DNA from: Cyanoderma ruficeps | Taxonomy: Eukaryota; Chordata; Aves; Passeriformes; Timaliidae | Assembly (NCBI GenBank): GCA_008694505.1 | Contig: VZDJ01000052.1 | Coordinates: forward strand, 8,642,160-8,706,159 | Direction: 5' to 3' | DNA length: 64,000 bases | Shown here: positions 11,901-25,339 of the stretch, one piece after another | Numbering within the stretch: position 1 is the stretch's first letter | Layout of the letters: every line of letters begins with the position of its first letter | Translations under genes and position numbers: made by a program | Notes under the pieces: model-generated | What the model saw: the letters and a program-made list of their open reading frames with translations, nothing else | The model's database searches: none | Told to the model about the DNA's origin: nothing

Positions 11901-14900
11901 TTAGGCAGCTGTAGAGATAGTTAATTAATCCATAATCAAAGGTTCATCTACAAATATTTCATTGCCAGGTACTGTCAATGAAAGAGAAGTCCTGGAGAAT
12001 TTAGGTGATTGACTATTCTGCGCAGTGTGGAATAGCACAGGAAAAAAATCCCAGCTAGAGTTACATCAGAAATAAATCACTGTCTCCATTAACAGGCTGC
12101 TGAAAGCTAATACCAATAGGAGATGTCTTAACAATATATTTCCCTTTATATTCCAAGATCTCTGGGCTTAAGAATCCTAATATTTCCTTCCATTCAATCC
12201 AACCCTGGCATGAAAGCCACTGGCACAGACTCAGTGTCTGAGGCACTGGAGTTCACCTCACTCCTGCAATGCTCTGCACGTGATTCACACACACACACAA
12301 ATGTTACTGGCCAAGTGCCTCACACAAAATAACAATTAGCAGCTGCAGCAAACATCCTACCACAAAGCACTGCTGTAGCATGAAATGGATCTTCTCAAGT
12401 TATTTTATTTTGCAACTTCCGCTGCCTTCATTACATTTTAATTAAGACTGCACCGGGAGAAAAATTAACCTAGAGATAACCTCATTAGACATCCAGAGAG
12501 GCAGCAATGTTAAATTCAGCTGAGATTGCAGGTGGTAGCTCTGTAAATCAGGTTCTGCTTCAATTCAGCATTTCAGCAGAATGCTCATCCTTTCAAGAAA
12601 TTGCACCTGAACGGTGAGATAGCGTGAAACAGATCCCACTTGTGCTGCACCATGACCAGAAGCAGAGATGATACATTGCTTTGCAATCTTCATAGACAAT
12701 AACTGCTCAAATAATTGAATTCAAACTAAGTTTGTATTATGAATAGTACAGAAGGACTTGGGCCAGGCATTGGGTCAGCATATTAAGGATGAGTCCCCTT
12801 TAGGTCTGTACAGGTTACTGTACTTTCGGTTTATCTACTGGTTATTCATTAATAAAATAAAATGCCACTGTAAAATTTACCCATACACAAATAAAACCTG
12901 TGCTGTGGACCCCAAAAAAGTCCCTCCCCTCCTTCAACTCTGCCTTGGCTGCTTTTCTAGTCCAACAATCCCCTCCAGAATCTGGGCATCATACCCAAGG
13001 ATTTCTTTTCAGAGGGACAGTCTAGTGAAGGCAAGAGCTGTACCCAGTGAAGCACTGGCATCAGCTTTGCCACTTGCAGAACGGGAATACTCTTTTCTAA
13101 GGGGAAAGGAAGGAGGTGCCAGGCAGGATGAGATCAGCTCTAGCCTGGTGTGTCCCCTCCACTCGTGGTCTGTTCTAGTGGCAATGCCCTGGTGGGGATA
13201 TGTGGGTATGAGCTGACACTGGGAATTAGCCAGCAATTAATTAATAAAAGCCTCTGTTGGTGATTGGTAGAGATGGGACTCCATTCCTTGCATGCAAGAA
13301 GCCACTTCAGTGATTCCAGAGCTCACTTTATATACTCTCACAGCTTTAGGTAAAATTTTCCACTGCCAAGCAACAACCACATCATTAATGTTTCTTAGCA
13401 ATATTGCTTCAGCACAATCTTACAGCTGCAGTCATACATGACTTCCCTAAAATAAAACACCACATTCCTTTTTGCTTCCTCCCTTACGTTCCCATTGTTT
13501 CTGGCCTACCCAGGGCCAGGATGTTCCACACCCATCATCCTCACAGTCCTCCCTGTTCCACTGCCCAGCTGCTCCCCCACAGCCTTGAAACACCATCAGA
13601 TGTATTCAATACCTCAGCAGCATTTGTGTCAGCCACAACTACTGACTGAGCTTGCTCTTGTTACCCAAATCAGGGCACAGTTCCCTTCATTTCACTGCAC
13701 AGCTCTTTGCCTCAAAGATCTCCTGTTGCACTGAGTTTTATAATCTAATTACCTGCTGTGTAAGGAGTGACTGATTTTGATTCTGCTGCCTTTCCTTTTC
13801 ATCTAACAGACACGGAACCAACGTTCAGATTCCTCTCGAGATCATTACTGGCTTAAATTTAATTTTAAAAATAGAAAAAAAAGAAAAGGTGTGCATCATT
13901 CTTTGAGACAGAAATACACGTATAAAAAGGGACCACTGTGAGAGTACCAAAGCCTCCATTCATCTAGAAGACATTAGAGTAGACTTTTTTGTTTTCCCAT
14001 GCTTATTCTTTCAGGTTTTATCTCCTTTTTTCAGATTAAGAAACAAAACCGAAAAAAAAAGAAAAACTCAACAAACAAACTAACTAAAAAAACAACAGCA
14101 ACACCAAAAAAAGACACAAAACCACGATTTTTTTCCTGTCAGGCACTGCAGCCTGTACAAAGCTGGGGCCTCATTTAGTACTAATATGCATCATTTTATT
14201 ACTTAGAGGTGTATAAAGCAGCCTGTAGGCACTTGTGGAAGGCAGGAATGCAAAGGCTTTACCTTCTTCACAAGCCCAAGTAAGTTTTGGAGTAAGAAAA
14301 CCTCCCTGACATAGGCAGTGCTACACTTACAGAACGCAGTGAACTTGAAAAACTCCAGCCCTCACTTGCTTCCACCTCTACCCAGAGAGAACACCGACAG
14401 AGCAGGGCCAGAAATCCCTCAGCAGGCTGCAAAGAACAGCAAAACAACCCAAAATATTGTCATTTGCTTGCCGGTGCTTATTGCAGCAATAAATAACCAG
14501 GTGCCTGGCACCAGCCTTCCCAGAGAAACCCTTCCCATGGAGGCTGGCTGGAGAGGCTGGGATCCTGAGAGCATCCCACCTGCCTGGGAGGAGACTTCAC
14601 AGCCACAGAGATGTCCATGCACACGAGGCCCAGCTTCTGTGGATCCTACATGACACAAAGGAGGGAGGGCAGTGGGCTGGGGGGGTTGTTAAACTTCACA
14701 AAATGAAGGAAGGAATCGGATGCAGGAAGGCTCCAGGACAAACTTCATGTACTGCAACCCACACCGATGCTGAATCACTGGCCTGTGTTGTTTTGTTTCA
14801 AAAAATTCTTGTGGATGATGATGTTGTGCTGTATTTTATACTCGCAGTCTGCTGCTAAGGGGCTATGACTCACTATTTTTTATGCTGCAGCCTCATCAGT

Positions 14901-17900
14901 TGCACACCAGTGAGCTCAGTGAAGTAAACCAGAGAAAGAGAGAAGAAAAATGAGGCCCGAATTAAGCCAGAGATCTAATTTAAATTCAGTGCCAGATGCC
15001 CCACAGGTAAGGGGTGATAGGAGTCTGAGCTGTGAGGCTTCAGGAACACTTCACAGGGCTCAATCCACCTTACAGAGGGGAAACCAGGAAACACTGAGAG
15101 CAGCACGTGAATGTAAAGGCAGGGACCAAATAACTGCACACAAATCCAGGGAAAACTCCACAAAGACCCCCACGACCCCGGCATTAGTTCAAGCCACAAA
15201 AGACCCTGCAGTCAGAGGAGGGCAATGGCAGGCAGCACTAAGTGCTCATCATTCTCCTCAACACAGCTCTGGAGCAGCCCCTGGAGCATTCCACGTTTTG
15301 CCACTTGCTGGATGCCCAGCACAGACACCCAAGGATCATCTTGGGTCATTCTTGCATCACCTGCACCACAACAAAACCGTAAGACCAAGCTGCAAAGAGC
15401 AACTCAGTTATACAAGGAAGGAGCCAACATCTTGGGAGCCCCACACAAAATTTAATATTGATAGAAAGATGCCATGAACACACGTCCAGGTAACAGGAAG
15501 AGCCACAGCCCTTTGCAGCTTCCCAGAGTTATTTCAATTACTAAGGATTCATGGCATGTACTTTCTCCCCAGGAAAAAAAAAATAAAGCATTTTGTGGAG
15601 GTGTTCCAGCTGTTCAGCAGTTCTTACCCTCCAAAGTAAACAAAACAAGTCATGCACACGTGAGGGTGTTTCACAACTGCCATTACTGCATTATTGGAGC
15701 ACTTTGTTAGAAAAATGACTACCTTGGCTCACAGGCCTCGAGGTTTGCTTTGTAGCTTCTCTTCTCCAGCTGTTTAGGAAAATTGGGAGTTTCACTGAAA
15801 TTGTTGCCTACAAAAGATGCTTCTCTTTCTAAAAGCAGAAAGAAAAATGGGACAAGTCTAACCTGGACACTATAGGAGGGTCTGCAGGAGCCACAGTCCC
15901 TCCACAGACCACTTCCCCCTCCACTGATGACTTCCAGGGGCAAGGAACAGACATCATGGCTTTGAGAAGCCTGACTAGGACCTCAAAAGCAGCTTCAAGC
16001 ACAGGAGAAACTTTGCACTATGTGATAAATATTTACAGAATGGAGAAGCCCGGGGAAGCCCATTAAGGAGGAACCCAAGCAAGGGGCAGCTTTTCAGCCA
16101 CATCTGCACTGCATTTTGCAGCTTCCCAAAGATACCCCCACCCCAGCCTGGTATCAGTCTGTGTCTTGGTCAGGAGGAACTCCTGAGGTCTCCTTTTACC
16201 AGCTTAGAAATTGTTCTTTGTTCCCAGAATATTTAACGTCATCGTAGTGGTTGCAAACGATGTCTGAATTTATTATTCCCCTTTAAACCCCATATTTGAA
16301 GAGCTTCTGTTCCCAATTATAATTTTCCATCTCAAAGGAACCCCATATCCGCATTTCTGAGGATGAAAAATGATTCATAAAGAATTCAACAAACTCTTGT
16401 CCATCTTGCCCATTGAAGGAATCCTTGACATTTATTTACAGGATTTAATTCCTTCTCATTTAAATGATTAATCCTTGTGGCCTGGTAAGATAAAACAACA
16501 TTTGCACAAACATACACAAAGCTGCCTCACAGCTACCTCAGGAACAACTGCAACAATGACATTGCTGCAGCCTGGATTGGATTAGGTCACAGCAATGGAC
16601 AAAAACTGAGAGCTGTGAGGAGAGAACTGCAAGTCCAGGCTGGAATGACACTTTAGATAAAGGTAATGAAGAAACGGGGCAGAACAAGGTGATTTTAAAA
16701 GCTCCCAGTCCCACCAGAGGGCAGACAGAGCTCTACACAGCTGACAGGACCCACTGTCTGGCACTGATGGGGTGCCCACAGATGTCCCCAAAGCCACACT
16801 CCCCTCCACAACTGGACAGGGGTAAAGAAATACAGCAAAAGGCTCATGAGCTGAAATAAGGACAGGGAGAAAGCACTCACCAAACACCATCATGGCAGAT
16901 TCAGCTTGGGGAAATTCAATTAATTTATTACCAATCAAGATCAGAGCAGGGCAATAAGAAGCAAAACAAATTCTCCTTCCCAAGAGACAAACTCCCAAGC
17001 TGCCCTTCGTGCAGAGGAACACAGAATTCAATCTGACAACTTCAGTGCAGTAGTACAACTCCTTGTCTCTGCTCCTGAAGCATTTTCTCAGTAGCTGATT
17101 TCTAATCACAATGGTTTAATACAAACTGTTCACTTTCATAGAACACAGAAGCACACTGAAGCATTACAAAAGGCAAGGCACACATCTCTGTTTTTTCCTT
17201 CACTGATGTATGCACAGTGCTCTAATTCCCCTCAAAAAGGACCAGTTTTCTTCCTCAGACTGTGAAGAACAAAGCATTGCCTTTTTCTGTTCTAGGATTT
17301 ATTTTTGGCTGGATGTTTTATATAGCACACCCCTGAAAAATTAATTTACACAAGATCCAAGACCTACAGTGACCCAGTGGTGTCCAGTGCTTCCTTTTGT
17401 GTGCTGTGCAGTTTCCCTGTATTCCTTTTGTGTCAGGGGGCATAAATTCCACCTTGCCTTTTCACCCATACTCAACACAACCGCACCACAGAGAGATGCC
17501 TGGAGGGTCCATGATGCCAAATTCACCAGAACCACGGGGTCACCCACTGAAGGGCCTGCCCAGAACCTCAGTGGAGCTGCACAGCTTCAATTCCACTGCC
17601 CCACGCCAGCTACACAAAATTAACAGCGTTGAGACATCCTGCCTTTCTTTTTCCTCCTGACAAGACTCGAGTCTAAGAAAAGTCTAGTATTTTGGTCACA
17701 CTTGAGAGGGTACTTGATTAAAAACAATCACTTAAAATACCCACCAGCCCTCTGAAGTTTTAAGCCTGCCAGGCTGGTGGAATCGGAAATGGGAAACATT
17801 GAGCACTAGAGGGCAGCAGGAAATAAACCAAAACCCGTAAAAATCCACCAATTCCCAAAACAGGGGCTGCGTTCTTCATCGAGGCCACTGTGCTTAACCA

Positions 17901-20900
17901 ATTTCAAACTAACACACTGGTTTAAAAAAAAAATAAATCTGTTGTTCTGTGGTTAATGATGATTAGTTCTGTTGTTTGGGACCACGGTTCAAAATGAAGT
18001 GGGTTTGCATGTTAACTTCCTGCAGTCAAAGAAGACTCTTCACATCACAAAGCAGCTTTGAACAGCACCTTTCCCTTCACCTTCAGAGCAAAACAAAAAT
18101 TGAAATAATCTCCGTGTGATCCACATCTTTCAGGCAAAGGAGGCTCAATCAGAAGTTTCTGTATCTAACCTGGAGTGCACTTAGGAGACCTTTCTAGCTC
18201 AGCTTCAGCTCAGTCTGAAAGCGATTTAAAGCATCACACACGTTTTGGATTTACAAAGTTACACAGACCTCTGGAAGAGACTAGATATAAAAGTCTTCAG
18301 CCAGACAAAAAAGCTGCTTTGGAAATATGGCAACTCTTGGCAGCAGTGGCAGCTCAGACAGCCAAGGTGTAATTTCTACACCAAGAAATGAGCGCTGAGC
18401 TCTGAGCTGAACCTCCCAAGAGCCAGCCCTGAAAGGTTGCTGCTGATGTGGCAAAACACACTCCTTTCATTTTCAGCCTCTGCATCAACACTTGGGAACA
18501 ATTCCTGGACAGGAAAAGCACAAGCCGTGCTGGATCTTTTCAGGAAACACAAACCCACTACAGCAAAACAGATTTAAGTTTAGCACTTGACAGGCCAGAG
18601 GACGTGGAAGGGAGGAGAGAGCATTTAAGGACAAGTCAGAACACGTGCACCAGCACTAGCACCATTCCTCAGCTGCTAAGAAAAGACAAAACAACCCACC
18701 ACAAAACTGTAAATTCTCTGGGAATAGGCTGCATGTTTTTTTTTCCAGAGGAATCCCAATTGCCTGTAAAACTGACAGCTTCCAAACCCATTAGAATTTT
18801 TCCAGTTCTGCCTGAGCACAGAGCATGGGCAGAGCCCAGAGCCCTGTGCTCTACCCATCTGTAGAGCACATCTGTTGTTTATTCTCTAATTCTTTCTGAA
18901 GTTGCAGTTTTCCCAGGTAAAGAATACTTTTCCACTGTCCCTGGTACTCTCTGGTTCAGTGCCCTACATGATAAGTCACATTGTCAGTGATTTATTTCTT
19001 TGGAAACAGCCTTTATTAGCTTGCTATGAAATATTAATCCAAACAATTTAGGGCTTTCCCACACATACATTTGAGTGCTGCCTGCCAAGTAGGAACTTTT
19101 GCTGGCAACGTGTCTTAACCCAGAGGAAGTGGTAAGGACTTCCTGGTGTATTGAGCAACCGAGTGATGCAGATTAAAAAACAATAAACAATTAGATTTTT
19201 TTAAATTACCTTCCAGTATGGGATAAAAAAAAAAGATGAAGCATACTGAAGTGTTTACTGATCCCATTTAATTTTCTCAGTCTATCACCACTTAGACACT
19301 GGAACTCACCATGACAATAAGCTGAAGGTATGAATGGCTGTCACAAGAGCAGAACCCTCATTTCCACACAAATATTTAGTCATATTCCACAAGGACTACT
19401 GTTTTCTTGCCTGGGGATGCCTGATTTCAGGAGGCCCTGTACTCCTGGCTAATGACTACTCTGCTATTAAAAGTGATGAGGCCTCTCCAGACTAATCAAA
19501 CCCGTCACTGGTGCCTCAGGCAGCAGGAATAGCCCATGGCCATTTCCACCTCCTGAGGCATGGAGGGTGTGGGATTGCAGTCAGTCTCAGCCCAGTCCAT
19601 GCTGCAGAAGGCAGCAAACACAGCCTGTCCTGTCAGTCAGCTGCATTCCTAAGGAAGCTGCCACATCCCAGAGACCCATGGGTCTTCTGGAAATGTTTCT
19701 GAATCACTGAGGAAGCTCCTCATCCATCCTGCCCAATCCCCAGGATCCAATCTGTTGGTCATTCTGTGGGGTGCAAGCCCCAGGCACTCCTCTCACCCAC
19801 AGGGGGCCACAGCAGCTCTCAACGTCTCATGACAAAACAAACAAGCAAAGGAGCTCCTCTCCCAGGATACACTCGGCAGAAGCTGCTTTTCCAAGAATAT
19901 CTGACGTGGGCAGACTGTTTCTAAAACCACCTTCCTGCCTCTTCTGCCACAGTGACCAAACTCAGTGGGTTGGGATGTTGAAGTTGCATCAAAAGAGAGA
20001 GTTTAAGTGGGTATGTATATTGGTTTGGTGCTGTTGTGAGGAGAAAAGAACCAAGGTGTTCAGAGCATGAGTTGGTTATCCCGTGACACTGGGATTATTT
20101 CACTCCAGGAGCATCCCACAATTACTGCTAAGTGGTTCCAGTTGTGAGCAGTGCCCACAACAAGCAATGAAGGGGAGGGTCCATGGGCCTCACCTGCCCT
20201 CCTCAGCACAGCTGGAATCCCCACTGGCCCCGGGAGGTGCTGGGGACAGCCAGGGGGCAGGATGTGACCTCTCAGCCTACCTTGGTGCTGAGCTTCAGCT
20301 GCCTGCTCCACACAGGCCCCACAAACCCTTCCCCAGCCCTGTCATTTCCTCGTGTGCTGCTTCCCACTAAGCCTCAGACATTCCTGGGACTGCCAAGTGC
20401 CCGTGCAGTTATTCCATGTGTCCCATCCCAAACAGCAATCCAGGCCAGCTGCCCTGAGCCACACTAAATGGTGTTTGAGCAACACCATCCCAGGAACTGC
20501 CTCACAGCCCCCAGGATTGCCTCATACCTGTGGCACAGGGCTCGTGAAACCTGAGCAGGCAAATGCCTCCCAGCCTGTCTCAGTGCCAGAGGAGCTTCTC
20601 CATCCTCCTCTCCCATGACAGTGCAAAAGGCTGGCTCAGGACATTCCTTGCAGTGCTGGTCACTGCTCTTACACACAAAAATAAAGCAGAACCTCAAACC
20701 AGACATGCCATTGCTGCAGTGCAACGTGGATCATGGAATGTGAGACGTGTTGTGGTTTAGAGCAGAGGTTAACAGCAGAAGATTCCCATTATTATTAACA
20801 TAAGACATGTGACTTCCTGGTCTGTGTGAAAAACCAAAGCAAGGCTTGGTTTTTGCTGTTGGCAGATCCCATTACAGCTCTGGATGTCCCACACCTAGAG

Positions 20901-21920
20901 CTGAAGGCAACTGCACAGGCAGTCAACACCAGCTGAGCAAGATCAGATGCCAGATCCCACTACTTACCTGTTTAGCACAAAAATAGTGAAATTCCCACTG
21001 AAAGAAACTCACCTGCTGAATTTCAAGCTAATTCCCTGGAAGCAGGCCACAGAAAGCCACTTTAGATAAAGAAGAGTACTTTGACACTACTTAAGATTCT
21101 AAAGCAACCAGAAATGTTGTCAGTGACCTTTCACGTGCTCAGGTGTCCTGAAAAATCCTCTCCACAAATTATTTGTTGATCAGAACTTACTTCCCCCCCC
21201 CATAATATCAAATATAATTACCAGAACCTTCATTCCAGCCAGCATGAATATATGGCAAGAAGTGCCACTGGGCCAGCACATTTTGATTTCACATTTCTTG
21301 CCAGCTCTCCCTTATCTTCCCAGATATATGATTTATCCCATTACTTCTAAGAATCTGGAGTAGTGGCTGACCTAAAATGTCACTTCTGCAGAAGCCAGTC
21401 TTCTTTCAAGTGAGGAAACTGCTGTCTCACTAGAGCTGAACTGAAGCAGTCCTCACCACACTATTGTCATTAGCACAAGCAAAGATTCAGTTATTATTAG
21501 TATTAAAATAACGAGGGGTAACAAGGCCACATCCTGAGCTCATGAGGAGCACATGAAAAACATGAGGAAAAGTTTAAAAACTCTTCCTACTGACTGTGGT
21601 AATCTGAGACAGTGTTTACTCCTCATGTCTGAAGGACTACTCTGTCAGTTGTCCTTCTGAGAACACATGAAACATGGAGAGTATTGCAGAACACGAGCAG
21701 CTGACAGCATCTTCCCAGCTCCTTTCCTGTGTCCCATCAATCCACAACCCCCAATGGATCAGCCCAGCTGGATTTACCAGACTGCAGCTCTGGTAAAACT
21801 GTGTTTTATGACAGGCAGGTGCTCCAGGACCAGCAGTGACTCAGCCAAGCAACACACTGCCCACACAGATGAAGCAGCACTGGCTAAAGGAAGAGCATGT
21901 GGAGAAGGAGAAGCTGTTAC

Positions 21921-22080
21921 CTGTGGGTGGAGAGGGAAAAACACTCCCAGAAGGATAAAGCTCCTGGCTGTTTTCAGAGCTGTGTGGAGGCAGAAAGTGC
22001 TCTGCTAGGTCACAGCCAGAGGGGAGGTCCAACGTGCTGCTCTCTGAGGTGTGACTCGGTGACATCTCCTCTCCTTCCAT
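21921..22080 (-). CDS. SHLD1: SHLD1 (shieldin subunit 1), first coding exon
   Basis: Read on the minus strand, this exon encodes 53 residues plus one base of codon 54. It starts MEGEEMSPSHTSESS and continues STLDLPSGCDLAEHFL, which matches the recalled human SHLD1 N-terminus in the serine-rich stretch followed by the ALDLPSACD motif. The start is the ATG at 22080 in a strong context (GGGACCATGG). A clear acceptor, TTTCTGTCTGCAG, ends at 22090, leaving nine untranslated bases before the ATG. The donor after CCACCCACAG is GTAACA (GT at 21919-21920). SHLD1 is the small subunit of shieldin. It binds the C-terminal part of SHLD2 and acts with REV7 and SHLD3 downstream of 53BP1-RIF1, protecting broken DNA ends from resection and favouring end joining. 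The family is about 200 residues in human, so only roughly the first quarter is seen here. The divergent GPCPD1 gene to the right agrees with human synteny. Confidence 0.82.
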
Positions 22081-22089
22081 GGTCCCACA
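22081..22089 (-). other. SHLD1: SHLD1 5' UTR part of exon 2
   Basis: These are nine noncoding bases between the predicted acceptor (AG on the minus strand at 22091-22090) and the ATG at 22080. They show that the gene has at least one upstream noncoding exon, most likely in the CpG-rich segment near 24.3-24.7 kb. Confidence 0.6.
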
Positions 22090-24306
22090 CTGCAGACAGA
22101 AATGACACTCAGCTGGGTTTTTAGAGCATGAAAACCTAAGCAGAAGTTCAACACAAAGGATCTGGCGTTTTTTGTACTGCTTTGTGAGCTGTTCCAGTAT
22201 CACCACACTTTAATTAAGAAAATAAAAACAAATTTAAAGATGTAAAGAAGGAACAAGAGCAAGCCCCACAGATAACAGCCCTCAGCCTTAAGCAGGATAA
22301 CTAGGAGACCACAATAAATCTGGATTTCCAGAAGTACAGCCTCAGGCTCCAGATCTGGTGGTCGGGCCTGTGACCCTGCAGGCTCACATTCATCTTCTTT
22401 TCTATAAAACGAAGACAACAAATGCCTGTCTGGAGGGTATTATCAATAAGGAATGTGACAGCCACAGTGGGCAAGGAAATCCCCAGAATGCATTAAGACT
22501 GAAAAATAAATACCCCCAGGCAGATTTTTTTTTAAATTAACATAATTCCTTAGGTGCTTCTGTGCTGAGTAAACTTTTAGCTAAGATACACCTCTGACTT
22601 TTGGCAAAATGATGGCCAATTCACCAATGAAGAGAGGGGAGATGATGGCTGTGATAGCAAAGAAGAGCAGCTGCCTTGCCTTGGAGGGAGAAGACCTGTG
22701 CACCCCCAGAGAGCTTCCAGGCAAAAGGCAGCGGAAGGTTAAAAACAAAACAAAGTACAAAACAACCATCTTCCCCCAACAGAAGGAAATTTCTCCTCTA
22801 CTGCTCTGCATGCACCAAAACATACATGGTCTGTGCATAGGAACACAGAGAAGGAGAACTTTCCTCAAATACTGTGTTTATGATGTCAGCTACTGTTAAG
22901 TAGAATATTTTGGATAACTAAACTACCTATTCCTTTGTTGGTCTGGAAAAAACCCCAAAACACACACCACAAACCCAATTAATTCCATCCCTCCAGGGGA
23001 AAATGGCAAATGACAGCAATAGGAGCTGCTGGTGTGACACCACTGATGGGAGTTGCAGTGGCCCTGGATGTCTCTGCCAGCTGCCTGTGCTGCTCCCCTT
23101 CCTTGTCTCGCCACAGCAGGCCTTACAACATGTGCAACCATCTCTTGATCAAGCTTAGATAAAACAAAGCAGTTTAAAAAAACAAAACAAAACAGTTTTC
23201 CTCTGGATTAGTCTCTAGTCCTATCCCCAAAGTTTATGGTGAGACCACAACTGATGGTGTTTGTGAGATAAGGCTCAGCCCTGGACAAATGAAAGAGGTT
23301 CACTAACTCCTCTGTGCCATACCTGGTAAGAGAGAGCAAGGATGTGCAAACAGTCCCTTTGGACAAAGTCCAGGAGCAAACAGTCTGTTGCTGCCTCAGG
23401 ATTCCCTTAATCTTCCTTCGTGTTTTGCCAAGCCCAGGCTGCTGGAATGAAACAAGCAGGTCAGTTAGATGCTCTGCACCAGCTGATGTGGCAGATGGAC
23501 AGGGTGACCTTTCAAAGTGCATATGCTGGCCAGTGTCAACAGCCAGTCATCACGTATTCCACTGTTTGTTGGGTCTGGTACGGAGGAAATTTTTTTTTTC
23601 TAGGAAGCAGAGCACATCTAGTTATGCCCCTGAACCTTCTGACAGCAGTGGAGACCTCCTGGAAAAGGGCTGGTACATCCTAGAAGTAAAGGCAAGATTT
23701 CCTTTACAAGAGACTGCCAGATGGGCTGTTTATTCAAAACCCATCGAGCAGAGAACAAGTGATAGCTGGCAGCCTTCCCTCCCTCCTGTGGAGAGCAGGT
23801 ATTTCCCCAACAGGTTTATCTGGAGCTGGGTGTCCTGACGTCAACAGCCTGTTCTGTCAAACCTCAACCAGGAAACGTGTTTCAAGAGGGCCACAAAACC
23901 CAAATTCTGTTTCCTCTGTCATGACACCTCGATTATTTTCAGTGAGCAACCAGAACAGACATACTTTCAGGCAGGAACTGGATGGTTTTTTTGGGTCACC
24001 CTCACCCAGCGGCACCGCACAGCGACCAAGAATGTCCCAAAAGCCTGCACAGGTTTGCCTGGCTGGCAGCATTGCTGCCTAATGTGATGGACACAGCAGG
24101 GTGTGAGGCACTGGCCTTACCAGCTGCCCTGCTCAGCAGGTGAGGGGGTTCTCCTCCTCCCGGCCTCCTTTCTTTTCCCCTTTCCCTGCAAGCAACATCC
24201 ACGCGTTATTTCAAAAACCCCTCGCTCGGCAGCGAGGCGCAACAAGAGCGACACAGGGCAAAACCTGAGTGCTCCGAGGCCCGGCCACAGCGAGCCCAGC
24301 CCTCAC
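22090..24306 (-). other. SHLD1: Presumed SHLD1 intron 1
   Basis: This is sequence between the acceptor of the first coding exon and the nearest plausible donor in the CpG-rich segment: a minus-strand GGCG|GTGAGG with the GT at 24305-24306. I see nothing coding inside. Other donors exist, for example a minus-strand GTAAGG at about 24111-24116, so the left exon boundary is uncertain. Confidence 0.45.
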
Positions 24307-24760
24307 CGCCTCCTGAGGGGAAGGAAACATCGCTGCAGCAGCCCAAGAGCAGCCAGAGCTCGGGGGAGAAGGGAGCGGAAATATGGGGAGAGTCAAAAGC
24401 GCGGCACGGCCGCCCCGGGCCGGGCTCGCACAGCCGCTGCCGGGCCCAGCGACGGCCCGCCCGCCCCGAGCCCGCCGAAGGGCGAAGGGAAGCGGGCAGA
24501 AGCCTCACGGCTGGGGGCAGACGTGACCAAAGAGCCCCGAGAACAGCGTTTGCTGGGAAAGGAGCACCAGCCCCGACACGTACGCGGACAGGAACCCGGA
24601 CACAGCGGCGGCCGTCCCGCCCAGAGCGGCTGCGCAGGCCCCGGGCCCGCCCCCGCGGGGCTGCGGGTGGGAACGGGGCGGGTGGATTTCAAAATGTTTC
24701 CGGCTGGGTTTTGGGCAAAAGGCGTTTAGCTCGGATTTATCGCCCTGGATACAGAGGGGA
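24140..24760 (-). promoter_or_regulatory. SHLD1: CpG-rich promoter, likely SHLD1
   Basis: GC content and CpG frequency rise sharply here (CGCTCGGCAGCGAGGCGC, GGCGGCCGTCCCGCC and similar), in contrast with the AT-leaning flanks. It lies about 2.1-2.7 kb upstream of the first SHLD1 coding exon, as expected for a housekeeping-type, TATA-less promoter with a noncoding first exon. A minus-strand donor GGCG|GTGAGG near 24306 could end exon 1. Open frames of 60-208 codons on both strands reflect scarcity of stops in GC-rich DNA and are not called. The transcription start cannot be placed from sequence, and bidirectional transcription is possible. Confidence 0.65.
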
Positions 24761-25339
24761 GAGGTTTTGGCGAGGTTAGGCAGGGGTGCTGTTCTGTGTC
24801 TGGCGCACGGGATGCTTTACACGGCCGCCCAGCAAAGGTGCAGCGTGCCCAAGGCCTGAGCGGCGATGAGTGTGCGCGTGCAGGATCAAAATATCACACC
24901 GCTTCCTGAGAAAAAACCAATTCCCACACGGGGCATGAGCTGCCAGCCTTCCTCCGAGGGACATGCACCGAGGGCGTCCGTGTGCTCCCACCGAGGAGTT
25001 TCAACAGGCGTGGAAGATGAGCAGCGAGATGCAAGCCACACTCAGCTGGGGCATCGCATCGCTTCGGCGCCTGTGCTGCCACAGCCACAACAGGCGTGGT
25101 GACAAGGACATTTACGGGGGACCGACACACGCAGACATCCTGACTGTTCACCAGGGCTGCAGGGAGTGTCGCGGACACGTGCTGGATGCTTCTGGAGCCA
25201 AGAGAATGTAGCACGGCACAGGCAGAGGTCCCAGGGCAGAGGGCAAGGATCCTGTCACCGTCTGGGTGGGCAGTCAGGGGAAAAGCTGCGGGAAGAAACG
25301 CTGCCAGGGGAGAGGGAGCTGGCTGGGCTCTTTGGCACC
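24761..25339. other. Shoulder of the CpG-rich region
   Basis: Moderately GC-rich sequence with scattered CpG continues to about 25.3 kb. No splice-bounded open frame or recognisable element is seen. It may be part of the promoter neighbourhood of SHLD1. Confidence 0.4.

Larger units (their letters stand above)
1..21920 (-). other. SHLD1: SHLD1 intron / downstream region
   Basis: This interval lies 3' of the first coding exon of SHLD1 on the minus strand, so it is expected to be intron, possibly with later exons. I searched the minus strand for counterparts of the later conserved SHLD1 segments (FYEMFG, SFQMARV and the C-terminal FLLQQN region as I recall them from human) and found no convincing match. 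Later exons may therefore lie beyond the left edge or be too diverged to read by eye. The open frames here, up to 221 codons, lack recognisable domains. Apart from the repeats listed separately, I see only ordinary AT-leaning avian noncoding sequence. Confidence 0.5.

Noticed and set aside
13736..13815. Possible SHLD1 terminal exon on the minus strand, ending LLTQQVIRL then stop
   Set aside because: There is a weak resemblance to the human C-terminus and a possible TCTGTTAG acceptor, but too few matching residues. The intervening exons needed to reach it were not found.
14950..15477. 175-codon plus-strand open frame
   Set aside because: It has no domain, ordinary composition and no splice or promoter context. 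It looks like a chance frame.
16582..17109. 175-codon minus-strand open frame
   Set aside because: It has no family resemblance or splice structure. It lies in the presumed SHLD1 intron and is treated as chance.
20745..20790. TGTTGTGGTTTAGAGC, considered as the start of an ERV LTR
   Set aside because: Only a dozen bases resemble an LTR start. No TATA, polyadenylation or terminal sequence follows within the expected distance.
24103..24729. 208-codon plus-strand open frame in the SHLD1 CpG-rich segment
   Set aside because: It is rich in Arg, Pro, Gly and Ala as expected from GC-rich DNA, with no domain. It overlaps a promoter opposite to the SHLD1 direction.
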